NCBI GenBank assembly: GCA_900315975.1
Contig: ONBA01000015.1
Coordinates: forward strand, 1-64,000
Direction of reading: 5' to 3'
Length of the DNA stretch: 64,000 bases
Source: an uncultured Ruminococcus sp.
GTDB lineage: Bacteria; Bacillota_A; Clostridia; Oscillospirales; Ruminococcaceae
Part shown: positions 44,289-54,423 of the stretch, in pieces
Position numbering within the stretch: position 1 is the stretch's first letter
How the letters are laid out: the number at the start of each line of letters is the position of its first letter
The notes under the pieces: generated by a model
Database searches by the model: none
Told to the model about the DNA's origin: nothing
What the model saw: only the letters and a program-made list of their open reading frames with translations
Made by a program: the position numbers and the translations under genes

Positions 44289-45694
44289 TTGCCATCACCT
44301 CCGTAAAGTGCTTTTTTATCAGACCATTTGGAAAGTGAAGTAACCATAAGTCTGGAGAGGAAGACTCCGAAGATGAAGTTGCAGATAACGCCGACGAGGA
44401 GGGTATAACCGAATGAATAAACAACACCCTCAGCAGTAGCGCCGAACATGAAGAATACAAACTTGTTGAGTATCTTCGAGAAGAAGCTTGAAGGAACGCC
44501 GAATGCGCCCATGAGAATGATAGCGATGATAACGTTTGTAATGTTACCGTCAAGGATAGCGGAGAATGCTCTCTTATAAGCTACGCGGATAGCAGAATCT
44601 GTAGACTTGCCTGAGCGGAGCTCTTCCTTGATACGCTCGCCTGTGATGATATTAGCGTCAACGCCCATGCCGACTGCAAGAATGATACCTGCGATACCGG
44701 GAATTGTAAGGGTTGCGCCGTTCTGGAATCCGAACCAGCCTGTGATAGCTGCGATGGAACCGGCAATCTGTCCGCAGATACCGATAACAGCTACAAGTCC
44801 GGGAACTCTGTAAAGAACTATCATGTATACAGCGATGAATGCGAAAGCGATAGCTGCTGCAAGAAGGATAGCATCGAGTGAACCCTCACCCATTGTAGGA
44901 GAAATGGTCTTAAAGCTCTTTGTAACGATCTTGAAGGGAAGCGCACCAGAGTTTATCTGGTCAGCGAGCTTCTTAGCAGATTCGCTTGTGAAGTTACCGG
45001 TGATAACAGCATTTCCGTTAGTGATAGCGTTGCTTACTGTCGGAGATGATATCATGGTATTATCCATCCAAATGGAGATGGGAGTCTGGCTGCCTGCGAG
45101 TTCGGAAGTTGCGGTGCCGAACTTTGAAGCGCCCTCGCTTGTAAGCTTGAGGGTAACTACCCATTCAAGGTTACCGTAGCTGTCGGGCTGCTGAGTATAG
45201 CCTGCCTCGTCGATATCTGAACCGCCGATAACGATTTCACCGGTGGGGATAGAATTGCCCTCCTCATCTGTATCAGCGTCAGTGCCTTTTCTGAATGTAA
45301 GTTCTGCCATTTCGCCGAGTTCCTTGACAGCACTCTCGGGGTCGAAATTGCTTTCGCCAGCCTGCCACGGGAAACGAACGATGATTCTGTCGCTCTGAGG
45401 GTCGCTGTAGATCTCGTTATCGTTGATACCGAGAGAAGCCAGACGGGTCTTGATGATAGCGGTAGCAGCGTCAAGCTGAGTTTCCGTAGCATCATAATCG
45501 TCTGCGGGAGCAAAGGTTACATCAACGCCGCCCTTGATATCAATACCAAGGCGGATATCGTCAACGCCCTTTATTACCGTAGTAGACTTATCGCCGAAGT
45601 AGTAATCAAATCCGGTGACAGCCGATGCGGCAAACAGCGCGATCAAAGCAACGACAATGAAGAAAGTAGATTTACCAGTCTTTTTCACGGTCAT
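44285..45694 (-). CDS. secD: Protein translocase subunit SecD
   Basis: A 469-residue membrane protein with one N-terminal helix, a large external domain carrying the family motif LGIDIKGGVDVTF, and a C-terminal helical bundle (IPGIAGIILAVGMGVDANII, ERIKEELRSGKS). It works with SecF in late steps of Sec export. GGAGGCAA precedes ATG 45694. Separate secD and secF genes, rather than the fused Bacillus form, are typical of Clostridia. Confidence 0.97.
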   Translation of the reverse strand: MTVKKTGKSTFFIVVALIALFAASAVTGFDYYFGDKSTTVIKGVDDIRLGIDIKGGVDVTFAPADDYDATETQLDAATAIIKTRLASLGINDNEIYSDPQSDRIIVRFPWQAGESNFDPESAVKELGEMAELTFRKGTDADTDEEGNSIPTGEIVIGGSDIDEAGYTQQPDSYGNLEWVVTLKLTSEGASKFGTATSELAGSQTPISIWMDNTMISSPTVSNAITNGNAVITGNFTSESAKKLADQINSGALPFKIVTKSFKTISPTMGEGSLDAILLAAAIAFAFIAVYMIVLYRVPGLVAVIGICGQIAGSIAAITGWFGFQNGATLTIPGIAGIILAVGMGVDANIITGERIKEELRSGKSTDSAIRVAYKRAFSAILDGNITNVIIAIILMGAFGVPSSFFSKILNKFVFFMFGATAEGVVYSFGYTLLVGVICNFIFGVFLSRLMVTSLSKWSDKKALYGGDGK

Positions 45695-45799
45695 TTGCCT
45701 CCTAAACTTTTAAACGTCTCATACTTTGTACAGCGGGACGTTTCAGAATTACACGGCAGCGATACGACACATCTTTTCGTTGCCGCGACAATTACAATT

Positions 45800-45828
45800 A
45801 TTGTACTATATTTCACGCAAAAAGTCAA
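45800..45828 (-). promoter_or_regulatory. Promoter of secDF
   Basis: Minus-strand TTGACT (45828-45823), spacer 17, TACAAT (45805-45800). The leader of about 100 bases contains AAACGTC (45712-45718) facing GACGTTT (45737-45743). Confidence 0.65.
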
Positions 45829-45905
45829 GCAAAACGCAAAGAAATGCAGAGATTTCTTAAATATGCACAATTGCTTTGATTATTCATATTGCATTCTGCA
45901 TAATT

Positions 45906-45926
45906 ATCCCCGCCGCCGGCGGGGAT
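45906..45926 (-). terminator. Hairpin at the end of the ATP synthase operon
   Basis: ATCCCCGCCG / CGGCGGGGAT around one base, a very GC-rich stem placed 8 bases after the atpC stop. The following minus-strand bases (AATTATGCAG) are a weak U tract. Confidence 0.5.
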
Positions 45927-45933
45927 ACGGTTA

Positions 45934-46344
45934 TCATTTAAAATGCTTCTGTGATATTTTCAGACGGTTCATAGCACGGTTGAGTGCCGCCTGAGTTTCG
46001 TAGTATTCGCGGATACTCTGCTTCTGACGCATCATTTCCTCGGCACGCTCACGAGCTTCCTCGGCACGTTTGATGTCTATTTCCTCGGGAAGCTCGCAAG
46101 AATCCGCAAGTATTACCGCCTTATCGGGCATAACCTGTATGAATCCCTCTGATATAGCCGCATACTTCCATTCGCCGTCGATCATATATTTCAGCTCACC
46201 TGTCGGGAGCGAGGTAACGAGCGGCTCGTGTCCGGGAAGGATACCGAGAAGTCCGTCGATAGCAGTTATTACGAGATGCTCGACCTCGCCCTCAAAAAAG
46301 ACACGGTCGGTAGCGATTATCTCAAGATGAAGGGTCTTTGCCAT
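45934..46344 (-). CDS. atpC: ATP synthase epsilon subunit
   Basis: F1 central-stalk subunit, 136 residues. The N-terminal beta-sandwich (LHLEIIATDRVFFEGEVEHL, GILPGHEPLVTSLPTG) and the C-terminal two-helix region (EEARERAEEMM, ALNRAMNRLKI) are both present, so it can act as the usual inhibitory and coupling subunit. It is the last gene of the atp operon, 4 bases after atpD. Confidence 0.96.
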   Translation of the reverse strand: MAKTLHLEIIATDRVFFEGEVEHLVITAIDGLLGILPGHEPLVTSLPTGELKYMIDGEWKYAAISEGFIQVMPDKAVILADSCELPEEIDIKRAEEARERAEEMMRQKQSIREYYETQAALNRAMNRLKISQKHFK

Positions 46345-46348
46345 AGGC

Positions 46349-48152
<1,804 letters not shown>

Positions 48153-48178
48153 GATAAAGCTCCTTTCGTATATTGCAT

Positions 48179-49081
48179 TTAGTCTTCAAGTGAAGCCGCG
48201 CCGCCGCATACCTCGGTTATTTCCTGAGTTATTGCAGCCTGACGTGCACGGTTATACAGCAGCGACAGGTCCTTTATCATGTCCTTCGCACTGTTTGTAG
48301 CGGCGTCCATAGCGGTCATTCGCGACTGCTGTTCACAGCAGAATGCCTCGACCATTGCACCGTAGATGATACCCTTTGCATAGTTAGGGATAAGGTAATC
48401 CATTACCTTTTCAGGCGATGGAACGAATGAAGCCTTCGGCAGCTTTTTCATCGTACCGTCGGCGGCTTTTCCGAAATGTCTTCTCTCAAAAGGCAGAAGG
48501 CGGAGTGAACGTGTCTCCTGCAAATTTGAGTTTACCATATCGGTATAAAGCAGATACACTTCGTCAAGTTCGCGTTTCTCGAACTTATCGAGTACAAGCT
48601 CGGCTATCTCCCTCGCGCGGTAGATAGTCGGATTCTGCGTTGTATAGAGGAACTCGCTGTCAACACTTGCCGCACCGCTGTTCCTTGCTTTGCGCTGAAA
48701 ATACATACGTCCCACCTGACCCATTACAAACAGGCAGCAGTTATCTGTATTGCCTGCGATGGTCTGCTCGGTAAATTTCAGTATATTGTGGTTATAGCTT
48801 CCGCAAAGACCCTTATCGGCGGTTATTACGATATATCCCTTCTTACGCTTTTCCTCGGGTATATCGGAACGTCGGTCGAAATAGAGCTGACGCGTATGGG
48901 GGGTATGCTCAAGCACGCTCTCAATAGTCTCCTGCAGCTTATAGAAGTAGGGTTCAGTTGAATCGAGAGCCTTTCTCGCTTTTTTCAGCTTTGAAGAGGA
49001 CATGAGATACATAGCGTTTGTGATTTTAAGAATCTGCTGTATACTCGCTATCCTCTCGCGTATCTCTCTCATATTGGGCAT
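48179..49081 (-). CDS. atpG: ATP synthase gamma subunit
   Basis: Rotating shaft of F1, 300 residues, close to the usual 285-295. The N-terminal helix (MPNMREIRERIASIQQILKI, then TNAMYLMSSSKLKKA), the Rossmann part (GYIVITADKGLCGSYNHNIL) and the C-terminal helix (MTAMDAATNSAKDMIKDL, NRARQAAITQEITEVCGGAA) are all intact. It lies 11 bases after the delta-alpha fusion gene. Confidence 0.97.
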   Translation of the reverse strand: MPNMREIRERIASIQQILKITNAMYLMSSSKLKKARKALDSTEPYFYKLQETIESVLEHTPHTRQLYFDRRSDIPEEKRKKGYIVITADKGLCGSYNHNILKFTEQTIAGNTDNCCLFVMGQVGRMYFQRKARNSGAASVDSEFLYTTQNPTIYRAREIAELVLDKFEKRELDEVYLLYTDMVNSNLQETRSLRLLPFERRHFGKAADGTMKKLPKASFVPSPEKVMDYLIPNYAKGIIYGAMVEAFCCEQQSRMTAMDAATNSAKDMIKDLSLLYNRARQAAITQEITEVCGGAASLED

Positions 49082-49092
49082 AGGCTCACCCC

Positions 49093-51120
49093 TTATTCCT
49101 CAAACGCTGTGACGATGCGCTCAATACGCTCGCCGAGGTCGTCTGTGAGAACCTTGTTCTCCTCAATTTCGCTGATGATGTCCTGACCGTATGACTCGAT
49201 ATATGTCATGAGGTCATTTGTATACTCTTTCAGCTCCTTGAGCGGTATAGCGTCGAGGAGTCCGTGCTGAGCCGCATAGAGGAGTATTACCTGCTTGTAG
49301 TGCGGCATCGGGTTGTAGAGCGGCTGTTTGAGCAGCTCTGTAAGCATATGTCCGTGGTTGAGAAGGTCAGTAGTTGACTGGTCAAGTTCGGAAGAAAACT
49401 GCGTGAATATCTCCATTTCCTTGAACTGTGCAAGGTCGATACGGAGGTTTCCGGCAGCTTTTTTCATTGCCTTTGTCTGTGCAGCACCGCCGACACGCGA
49501 TACGGAGAGTCCGTAGTTTACGGCAGGACGCAGACCCGAGTTGAAAAGCTCACTCTCAAGGAATATCTGTCCGTCCGTGATAGAGATAACGTTAGTCGGG
49601 ATATATGCTGAAATATCGCCTGCGAGGGTCTCGATAACAGGGAGGGCGGTAAGTGAACCGCCGCCGTGTTCGTCGTCAAGACGGCTCGAACGCTCAAGAA
49701 GTCGCGAATGGAGGTAGAATACGTCTCCGGGGTAAGCTTCACGTCCGGGCGGACGGTGGAGCAGAAGTGACATTGCACGGTATGCAACGGCGTGCTTGGA
49801 GAGGTCATCATACACGATGAGGACGTCCTTGCCCTTCGACATGAAGTATTCAGCCATAGCAGTACCGGAATACGGAGATATGTACTGGAAGGGGGCAGGG
49901 TCGCTCGCGGAAGCGCATACAACTACTGAATAGTCCATAGCACCGTACTTTTTTAGCGTATTTACTACCTGCGCAACTGTTGAGGACTTCTGTCCTATAG
50001 CGACGTAGATACAGATAACGTCCTTGCCCTTCTGATTTATAATAGTATCAATAGCGATAGAGGTCTTACCGGTCTGTCTGTCGCCGATGATAAGCTCACG
50101 CTGACCTCTTCCTATCGGGAACATCGAGTCGATAGCGAGTATACCTGTCTGAAGCGGCACGCTTACAGGCTTACGCTCGATAACACCCGGAGCTTCGCGC
50201 TCGATAGGGAAGTAATCGTCTGCACGGATAGGTCCGAGTCCGTCAATTGGCGAACCGAGTGCGTCAACGACACGTCCGAGGAGTTCATCACTTACACCTA
50301 CACCGGCACGCTTGCCTGTACGGATAACTGACGAACCCTCAGTAAGTCCGCGTTCGTCTCCGAGGAGAACTACACCGACTGCCTTTTCTTCGAGGTTCTG
50401 AACGATACCGCGTATGCCGTTCTCGAACTCAACGAGTTCGCCGTACATAACACCGCTCATGCCGTAAACTTGCGCAATACCGTCGCCGAGTCTTGTGATG
50501 AAGCCGGTCTCTGTAGCGCCGGAGCGCACCTCAAAGTCCTTTACCTCTGTCTTGAGGACGGAGATAATATCACCGGAAGTCAGCTTTTCCTTGCCGCTTT
50601 CGGCAACTTCTGCCGCCTTCGTCTGAAGGCTCTCACGCATTGCACGGAGACTTGTGCGGTAGCTTCTGTCGTATTCAACATCGCCGGCATTGAGAATAAA
50701 TCCGCCGATAATATCAGGGTCATGCTTATATTCGATGTCAACATCGTCCCTGACGAATTTTTCCATTATGAATTTTCTGAGGTCAGCCTGCTGAGATTCT
50801 GTAAGGGGAGTAACATAGCGTACAACCGCCCTGATACTGCCCTGCTTTTCGAGCAGAATGTCCTCATATTCCTCGAAAATATCACCGAGCTCACCGATAT
50901 TTCCGCCTCTTGCGGCAGTCATAAGGAAGCGTTCAAGGCTTTCAGGGAAAATCTGCTTTATGATATCGTGTTTCTCATCGTTTGTGACGAGGGGATTTGC
51001 GAGAGTATCCGCAACGTCGGGACAGGTTTCAAAAGCTGTCTTGACAGCCTGAATGTCCTCACGCGGTATATCAAGGCGGACAAGCTCTTTGAGAAGGTCC
51101 TTACCGTTATCTTTCATCAC
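49093..51120 (-). CDS. atpH-atpA: Fused ATP synthase delta-alpha subunit (AtpH-AtpA)
   Basis: One continuous 675-residue frame. Residues 1 to about 165 are a delta (OSCP) subunit: [52 protein letters not shown] and the closing [13 protein letters not shown]. After about 15 linker residues, alpha begins near 181 ([12 protein letters not shown]) and runs to the end with Walker A GDRQTGKT (346-353) and the arginine-bearing [10 protein letters not shown]. The delta part lacks the usual first helix (about 20 residues). No separate atpH or atpA is in the window. ATG 51120 overlaps the atpF stop. Met161 (50640) lacks a ribosome site, so free alpha is not obviously made. A sequencing error that removed a stop is possible but would also need the frame and spacing to match. 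Confidence 0.93.
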   Translation of the reverse strand: MMKDNGKDLLKELVRLDIPREDIQAVKTAFETCPDVADTLANPLVTNDEKHDIIKQIFPESLERFLMTAARGGNIGELGDIFEEYEDILLEKQGSIRAVVRYVTPLTESQQADLRKFIMEKFVRDDVDIEYKHDPDIIGGFILNAGDVEYDRSYRTSLRAMRESLQTKAAEVAESGKEKLTSGDIISVLKTEVKDFEVRSGATETGFITRLGDGIAQVYGMSGVMYGELVEFENGIRGIVQNLEEKAVGVVLLGDERGLTEGSSVIRTGKRAGVGVSDELLGRVVDALGSPIDGLGPIRADDYFPIEREAPGVIERKPVSVPLQTGILAIDSMFPIGRGQRELIIGDRQTGKTSIAIDTIINQKGKDVICIYVAIGQKSSTVAQVVNTLKKYGAMDYSVVVCASASDPAPFQYISPYSGTAMAEYFMSKGKDVLIVYDDLSKHAVAYRAMSLLLHRPPGREAYPGDVFYLHSRLLERSSRLDDEHGGGSLTALPVIETLAGDISAYIPTNVISITDGQIFLESELFNSGLRPAVNYGLSVSRVGGAAQTKAMKKAAGNLRIDLAQFKEMEIFTQFSSELDQSTTDLLNHGHMLTELLKQPLYNPMPHYKQVILLYAAQHGLLDAIPLKELKEYTNDLMTYIESYGQDIISEIEENKVLTDDLGERIERIVTAFEE

Positions 51121-51605
51121 TTGTCACCCTCCTCTTCGGAAAGGAATTCGTCTACGAGGCGGCGGTTTTTAGCGTCATCGAGGTTTTCGCCTACGATTTT
51201 TGAAGCCGCTTCGATAGCAAGGTCAGCTATCTGCGACTGTGCCTGCTGAAGAACGCGTCTGCGCTCGTTTTCGATAGTCTCGCTTGCGGCACTGACTATC
51301 TCATCAGCCTCTTCGTGTGAGCTCTGAATTATCCTTGCTCTTTCAGTTTCAGCATCGTCATGAGCCTTCATGATGATACGGTTAGCCTCTTCCTTAGCTT
51401 CGCTGATAGAATCGTTATACTGCTGACGGAGCTCCTCTGCCTCTTGACGAGCCTTTTCGGCATCGTCGATATTCTTCTGTATAGAGCGGGTTCTCTCGTT
51501 CTTCATTTTGTTAATAGGTTTGAAAAGGAATATTCTCAGAAGCACAAACAGTATTATAATGTTTGCAACAGCCTCGAAAATGCTCCAAAATTCAAATTTA
51601 AGCAT
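51117..51605 (-). CDS. atpF: ATP synthase b subunit
   Basis: Peripheral-stalk subunit, 162 residues: one N-terminal membrane helix ([19 protein letters not shown]) and a long charged coiled coil ([20 protein letters not shown]) ending near FLSEEEGDK. It should dimerise and bind delta, which here is attached to alpha. Its stop overlaps the start of the fusion gene by 4 bases. AAGGAGG precedes ATG 51605. Confidence 0.96.
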   Translation of the reverse strand: MLKFEFWSIFEAVANIIILFVLLRIFLFKPINKMKNERTRSIQKNIDDAEKARQEAEELRQQYNDSISEAKEEANRIIMKAHDDAETERARIIQSSHEEADEIVSAASETIENERRRVLQQAQSQIADLAIEAASKIVGENLDDAKNRRLVDEFLSEEEGDK

Positions 51606-51638
51606 TATTTGCCCTCCTTATGTAAATTTTGATACGGC

Positions 51639-51866
51639 TTATTTGCTGCCGAGAATAAAGATTATAAGGAGCGCTATAACGAAACCGTAGATAGCGGTAG
51701 CCTCTGCGAGCGCACAGCCCAGCAGCAGAGATGTTCTTATATCGCCCTTTGCCTCCGGCTGACGCGCGATAGATTCAGTTGCCTTAGCTGTTGCGATTCC
51801 TATACCAATGCCTGCGCCTGCACCTGTGAGAACAGCGATGCCTGCGCCTAATGCTAACAATCCCAT
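51639..51866 (-). CDS. atpE: ATP synthase c subunit, second copy in the operon
   Basis: A 75-residue, two-helix proteolipid of the rotor ring, identical in protein sequence to the copy at 51907-52134. The ion-binding carboxylate is E55 (ALAEATAIYG) and the polar loop is ARQPEAKGD. Ser after the Glu and Gln in helix 1, which mark sodium-binding rings, are Ala and Ile here, so proton coupling is favoured. Its first 29 codons plus 13 upstream bases are identical at DNA level to the other copy, while the rest differs at about 15 synonymous sites. Confidence 0.96.
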   Translation of the reverse strand: MGLLALGAGIAVLTGAGAGIGIGIATAKATESIARQPEAKGDIRTSLLLGCALAEATAIYGFVIALLIIFILGSK

Positions 51867-52147
51867 ATTAAATTACCTCTGTATGTATTTATGATCGTAT
51901 CAAAGATCATTTGCTGCCGAGAATGAAGATTATGAGGAGCGCTATAACGAAGCCGTAGATAGCGGTAGCCTCCGCGAGGGCACAGCCCAGCAGAAGAGAA
52001 GTTCTGATATCGCCTTTAGCCTCGGGCTGACGGGCGATAGACTCGGTAGCCTTAGCTGTTGCGATTCCTATACCAATGCCTGCGCCTGCACCTGTGAGAA
52101 CAGCGATGCCTGCGCCTAATGCTAACAATCCCATATTAAATTACCTC
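51781..52147 (-). repeat. 99-base identical direct repeat spanning the 5' ends of both atpE genes
   Basis: Positions 51781-51879 and 52049-52147 are identical. The block covers 86 coding bases plus the ribosome site and 13 bases that, in the first copy, are the end of atpB. The copy before the second atpE is therefore a vestige of atpB. Confidence 0.9.
51907..52134 (-). CDS. atpE: ATP synthase c subunit, first copy in the operon
   Basis: The 75-residue c subunit that lies in the normal position, its start overlapping the last 13 bases of atpB. The protein is identical to the second copy 40 bases downstream, with the same E55 carboxylate and proton-type site. Two identical genes would raise c-subunit supply relative to the rest of the operon, where the ring needs many copies per enzyme. 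The GGAGG site lies within the atpB coding end. Confidence 0.97.
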   Translation of the reverse strand: MGLLALGAGIAVLTGAGAGIGIGIATAKATESIARQPEAKGDIRTSLLLGCALAEATAIYGFVIALLIIFILGSK

Positions 52148-52808
52148 CGAGATAAAGCGAGGTAAGGAATGCGAATACATATGCCTGAAGAAGTCCGTCG
52201 AAAAGGTCAAAATACGCGCTCGCGATTACCGGCACGCCTATCGCGGGAACGCCGAGATTTGATGTGATAGCTACCTTTATCAGCTCCATAACTACGAATG
52301 CAGCGAGGACATTACCGAAAAGTCGCATACACAGTGAAAGCGGACGGGTCATAAGGTCGAGCAGATTTATCGGGTTGAGCAGACTTTTCAGCCACTTGAC
52401 AGGACCTTTTTTGATTATGAAAGCAGCCTGAACAAGAATGATAGCCATTCCTGCAAGAGCAGCGGTCACATTTACGTCTTTTGTAGGCGGCACAAAGCCG
52501 AATACACCGATGATATTCGCCGCACCTATGTAGATGATGAAGGTTTCAAGTATCGGAACGTACTTCTTGCCGCTCTCACCAAGAACTCCCGTAAAGAAGT
52601 TATCGAGCATATCCATGAACGATTCAAGTACACACTGCGCACCCGTAGGTATTCTTTTAAGGTTTCTTGTAAGTATTATTGAAAGCAGTACCAGTACAGC
52701 CATGATTATCCATGTTACAACACACGAATCGGCAATAGGTATACCTCCGAGTATAGGTATCGTAAAGGCGGTTTTGTTTTCCAGCTGTTCTATAAGCTCT
52801 TCTGCCAT
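52122..52808 (-). CDS. atpB: ATP synthase a subunit
   Basis: Ion-channel subunit of Fo, 228 residues with five to six membrane helices. The essential arginine lies in RPLSLCMRLFGNVLAAFVV, and the last helix region is GLLQAYVFAFLTSLYLGGNL. AAGGTGTTATC precedes ATG 52808. It is the first gene of the operon; no atpI precedes it. Its final codons overlap the start of the first atpE. Confidence 0.96.
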   Translation of the reverse strand: MAEELIEQLENKTAFTIPILGGIPIADSCVVTWIIMAVLVLLSIILTRNLKRIPTGAQCVLESFMDMLDNFFTGVLGESGKKYVPILETFIIYIGAANIIGVFGFVPPTKDVNVTAALAGMAIILVQAAFIIKKGPVKWLKSLLNPINLLDLMTRPLSLCMRLFGNVLAAFVVMELIKVAITSNLGVPAIGVPVIASAYFDLFDGLLQAYVFAFLTSLYLGGNLIWDC

Positions 52809-52839
52809 GATAACACCTTCTTTCGTTTGTTAAAATAAA

Positions 52840-52870
52840 AACGGAGACAGCGCTCGTGCATATCTCCGTT
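52840..52870 (-). terminator. Terminator-like hairpin in the atp operon leader (possible attenuator)
   Basis: AACGGAGA and TCTCCGTT flank a 15-base loop; TTTATTTTAA follows on the minus strand. It lies between the promoter and atpB, 32 bases before the start codon, so full operon expression requires readthrough or antitermination. Confidence 0.6.
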
Positions 52871-52935
52871 GATAAAAGCAATTGCGGTATGCAGGATTTA
52901 TCACATATCGGACTGCATATTCCGATACTCATTAT

Positions 52936-52964
52936 ATAATATAACAAAACTTTAACAAAGTCAA
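52936..52964 (-). promoter_or_regulatory. Promoter of the ATP synthase operon
   Basis: Minus-strand TTGACT (52964-52959), spacer 17, TATTAT (52941-52936). The leader is about 120 bases and contains TATGCAG facing CTGCATA as well as the terminator-like hairpin. Confidence 0.7.
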
Positions 52965-53065
52965 GCCTTTTGCTCAAAATTTATTCAGGAAAACACGGCA
53001 CATGAACATTGTCCCATGCGCCGCACTGCGTCATATCCGGTCAGACGGAATCCGCCCTGATAAGG

Positions 53066-53416
53066 TCAGGCATTATCGATGTCGCCTTTAGCCAGCCGCA
53101 TAGCGGTATCAAGGCGCTCGATAGCTCCGGAATTGAGCTTTTCAGAGAGCCTTACCCTGTCGAGTTCCTTCTTGAATGCAGAAAGCTCCTCCGCAATTTT
53201 CTTTATAACTTCCGTATTCTGCACCTGTTTATCTTCAAGTGCGCATACTCTTTTGATGAGGTCGTTGATATTAGCGGCTACTGCTTCATTTGCGGCATTC
53301 TGTTTCTCGCCGAAGTCCATGAGCTTTTCGCCTGCTTTGAAAACTCCCACCTTATCGTGTCCGTCAAAGGTGTGCATTTTCTCATTTGTAAGCTTTAAAT
53401 CTGACAATTCGTTCAC
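53066..53416 (-). CDS. Coiled-coil protein of unknown function
   Basis: A 116-residue, charged protein with no signal peptide. Residues about 40-110 read as heptad-like coiled coil (INDLIKRVCALEDKQVQ, VIKKIAEELSAFKKELDRV). I recognise no family. It lies 30 bases downstream of rmd on the same strand, so it may be the last gene of the polysaccharide operon. AAGGAGTG precedes ATG 53416. Confidence 0.6.
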   Translation of the reverse strand: MNELSDLKLTNEKMHTFDGHDKVGVFKAGEKLMDFGEKQNAANEAVAANINDLIKRVCALEDKQVQNTEVIKKIAEELSAFKKELDRVRLSEKLNSGAIERLDTAMRLAKGDIDNA

Positions 53417-53446
53417 TCCTTCTTATTCTGAACACTTCGCCGCTGT

Positions 53447-54409
53447 TCAAACTCCCAGCGACATACCGTAGTTTCTGAGTTTTATCCTCCACCAGTCGAG
53501 GGTATCACGGATAGTCTTTTCCATTGATATCTCCGCCTTCCAGCCGGTATCCTCGAAAATCCGCGAAACGTCCGGTTCTATGAGAGGTATATCAGAAGCA
53601 CGCATACGTGCGGGGTCCTGTTTAACGGTTATATCCTTCTCGGAGAAGCTGAGGGCAGTATCGAGTATGAACTGTATCTCCACAGCCTTGCCCCTTCCGA
53701 TATTGTAAACTCTTCCGGCAACTCCCTTGTCAGCGAGCAGCCGATAAGCTCTTACAACGTCGCGCACATCGGTGAAATCGCGCATAGCGCTGAGGTTTCC
53801 GACAGCCATCTCGGGTTCGCGTATACCTTTCTCTATCTCTGCTATCTGTTTGCAGAAGTCGGAGATAACGAAGATATCGCTCTGTTCGGGACCCGAATGA
53901 TTGAATGCGCGGACCATAACGATGTCCATTTTATACGCACGCACATAAATCCGGCTTATCATCTCCTGACAGCTTTTTGTTGCCGCGTAGATATTGCCGG
54001 GATTGAGGGGTTCGTCCTCACTGAGCGGACAAGCGCCCTCCCTTATGAAGCCGTACTCCTCGCCTGTGCCTATCATTATGACCCTGATATCCTTCTTTGC
54101 GGCACTTCTTACCGCTTCAAGAACATTTATCGAACCCACAACGTTTATCTGTGCCGTGAGCTGAGGTTTTTTCCATGATACTGCAACTGAACTCTGCGCC
54201 GCAAGATGATATACCACATCGGGTGCAAGCTCATCGAGCAGAGCGGATATATCCTCCATATTCATGATATCGAGGGTATGGACTCCGCATTTTTCGCTTA
54301 TTTTCTCAAACGGCAGGCAGGTCGCATGGACCTCTGCTCCTGCTGAAGAAAGCTCACGGATAAGATAAGCTCCAACGAAGCCTGCTCCGCCTATAATCAA
54401 AGCCTTCAT
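53447..54409 (-). CDS. rmd: GDP-4-dehydro-6-deoxy-D-mannose reductase (Rmd)
   Basis: Reduces GDP-4-keto-6-deoxy-D-mannose, the product of Gmd, to GDP-D-rhamnose. The 320-residue short-chain reductase has the NAD(P) motif GGAGFVGAYL, the catalytic GTGEEYG and YAATK (YxxxK), and the Rmd-type stretches RAFNHSGPEQ and RDFTDVRDVVRAYRLL. The closing TGWKAEISMEKTIRDTL also fits. Specificity is assigned from these stretches and the presence of gmd and manC in the same operon. ATG 54409 lies 14 bases after the GT4 gene. Confidence 0.85.
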   Translation of the reverse strand: MKALIIGGAGFVGAYLIRELSSAGAEVHATCLPFEKISEKCGVHTLDIMNMEDISALLDELAPDVVYHLAAQSSVAVSWKKPQLTAQINVVGSINVLEAVRSAAKKDIRVIMIGTGEEYGFIREGACPLSEDEPLNPGNIYAATKSCQEMISRIYVRAYKMDIVMVRAFNHSGPEQSDIFVISDFCKQIAEIEKGIREPEMAVGNLSAMRDFTDVRDVVRAYRLLADKGVAGRVYNIGRGKAVEIQFILDTALSFSEKDITVKQDPARMRASDIPLIEPDVSRIFEDTGWKAEISMEKTIRDTLDWWRIKLRNYGMSLGV

Positions 54410-54423
54410 ATTGTATCCTCACT

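Noticed and set aside
52657..52977. A 106-codon minus-strand frame across the atp leader into atpB
   Set aside because: It starts upstream of the predicted promoter, overlaps atpB in another frame, has no ribosome site and passes through the terminator-like hairpin.
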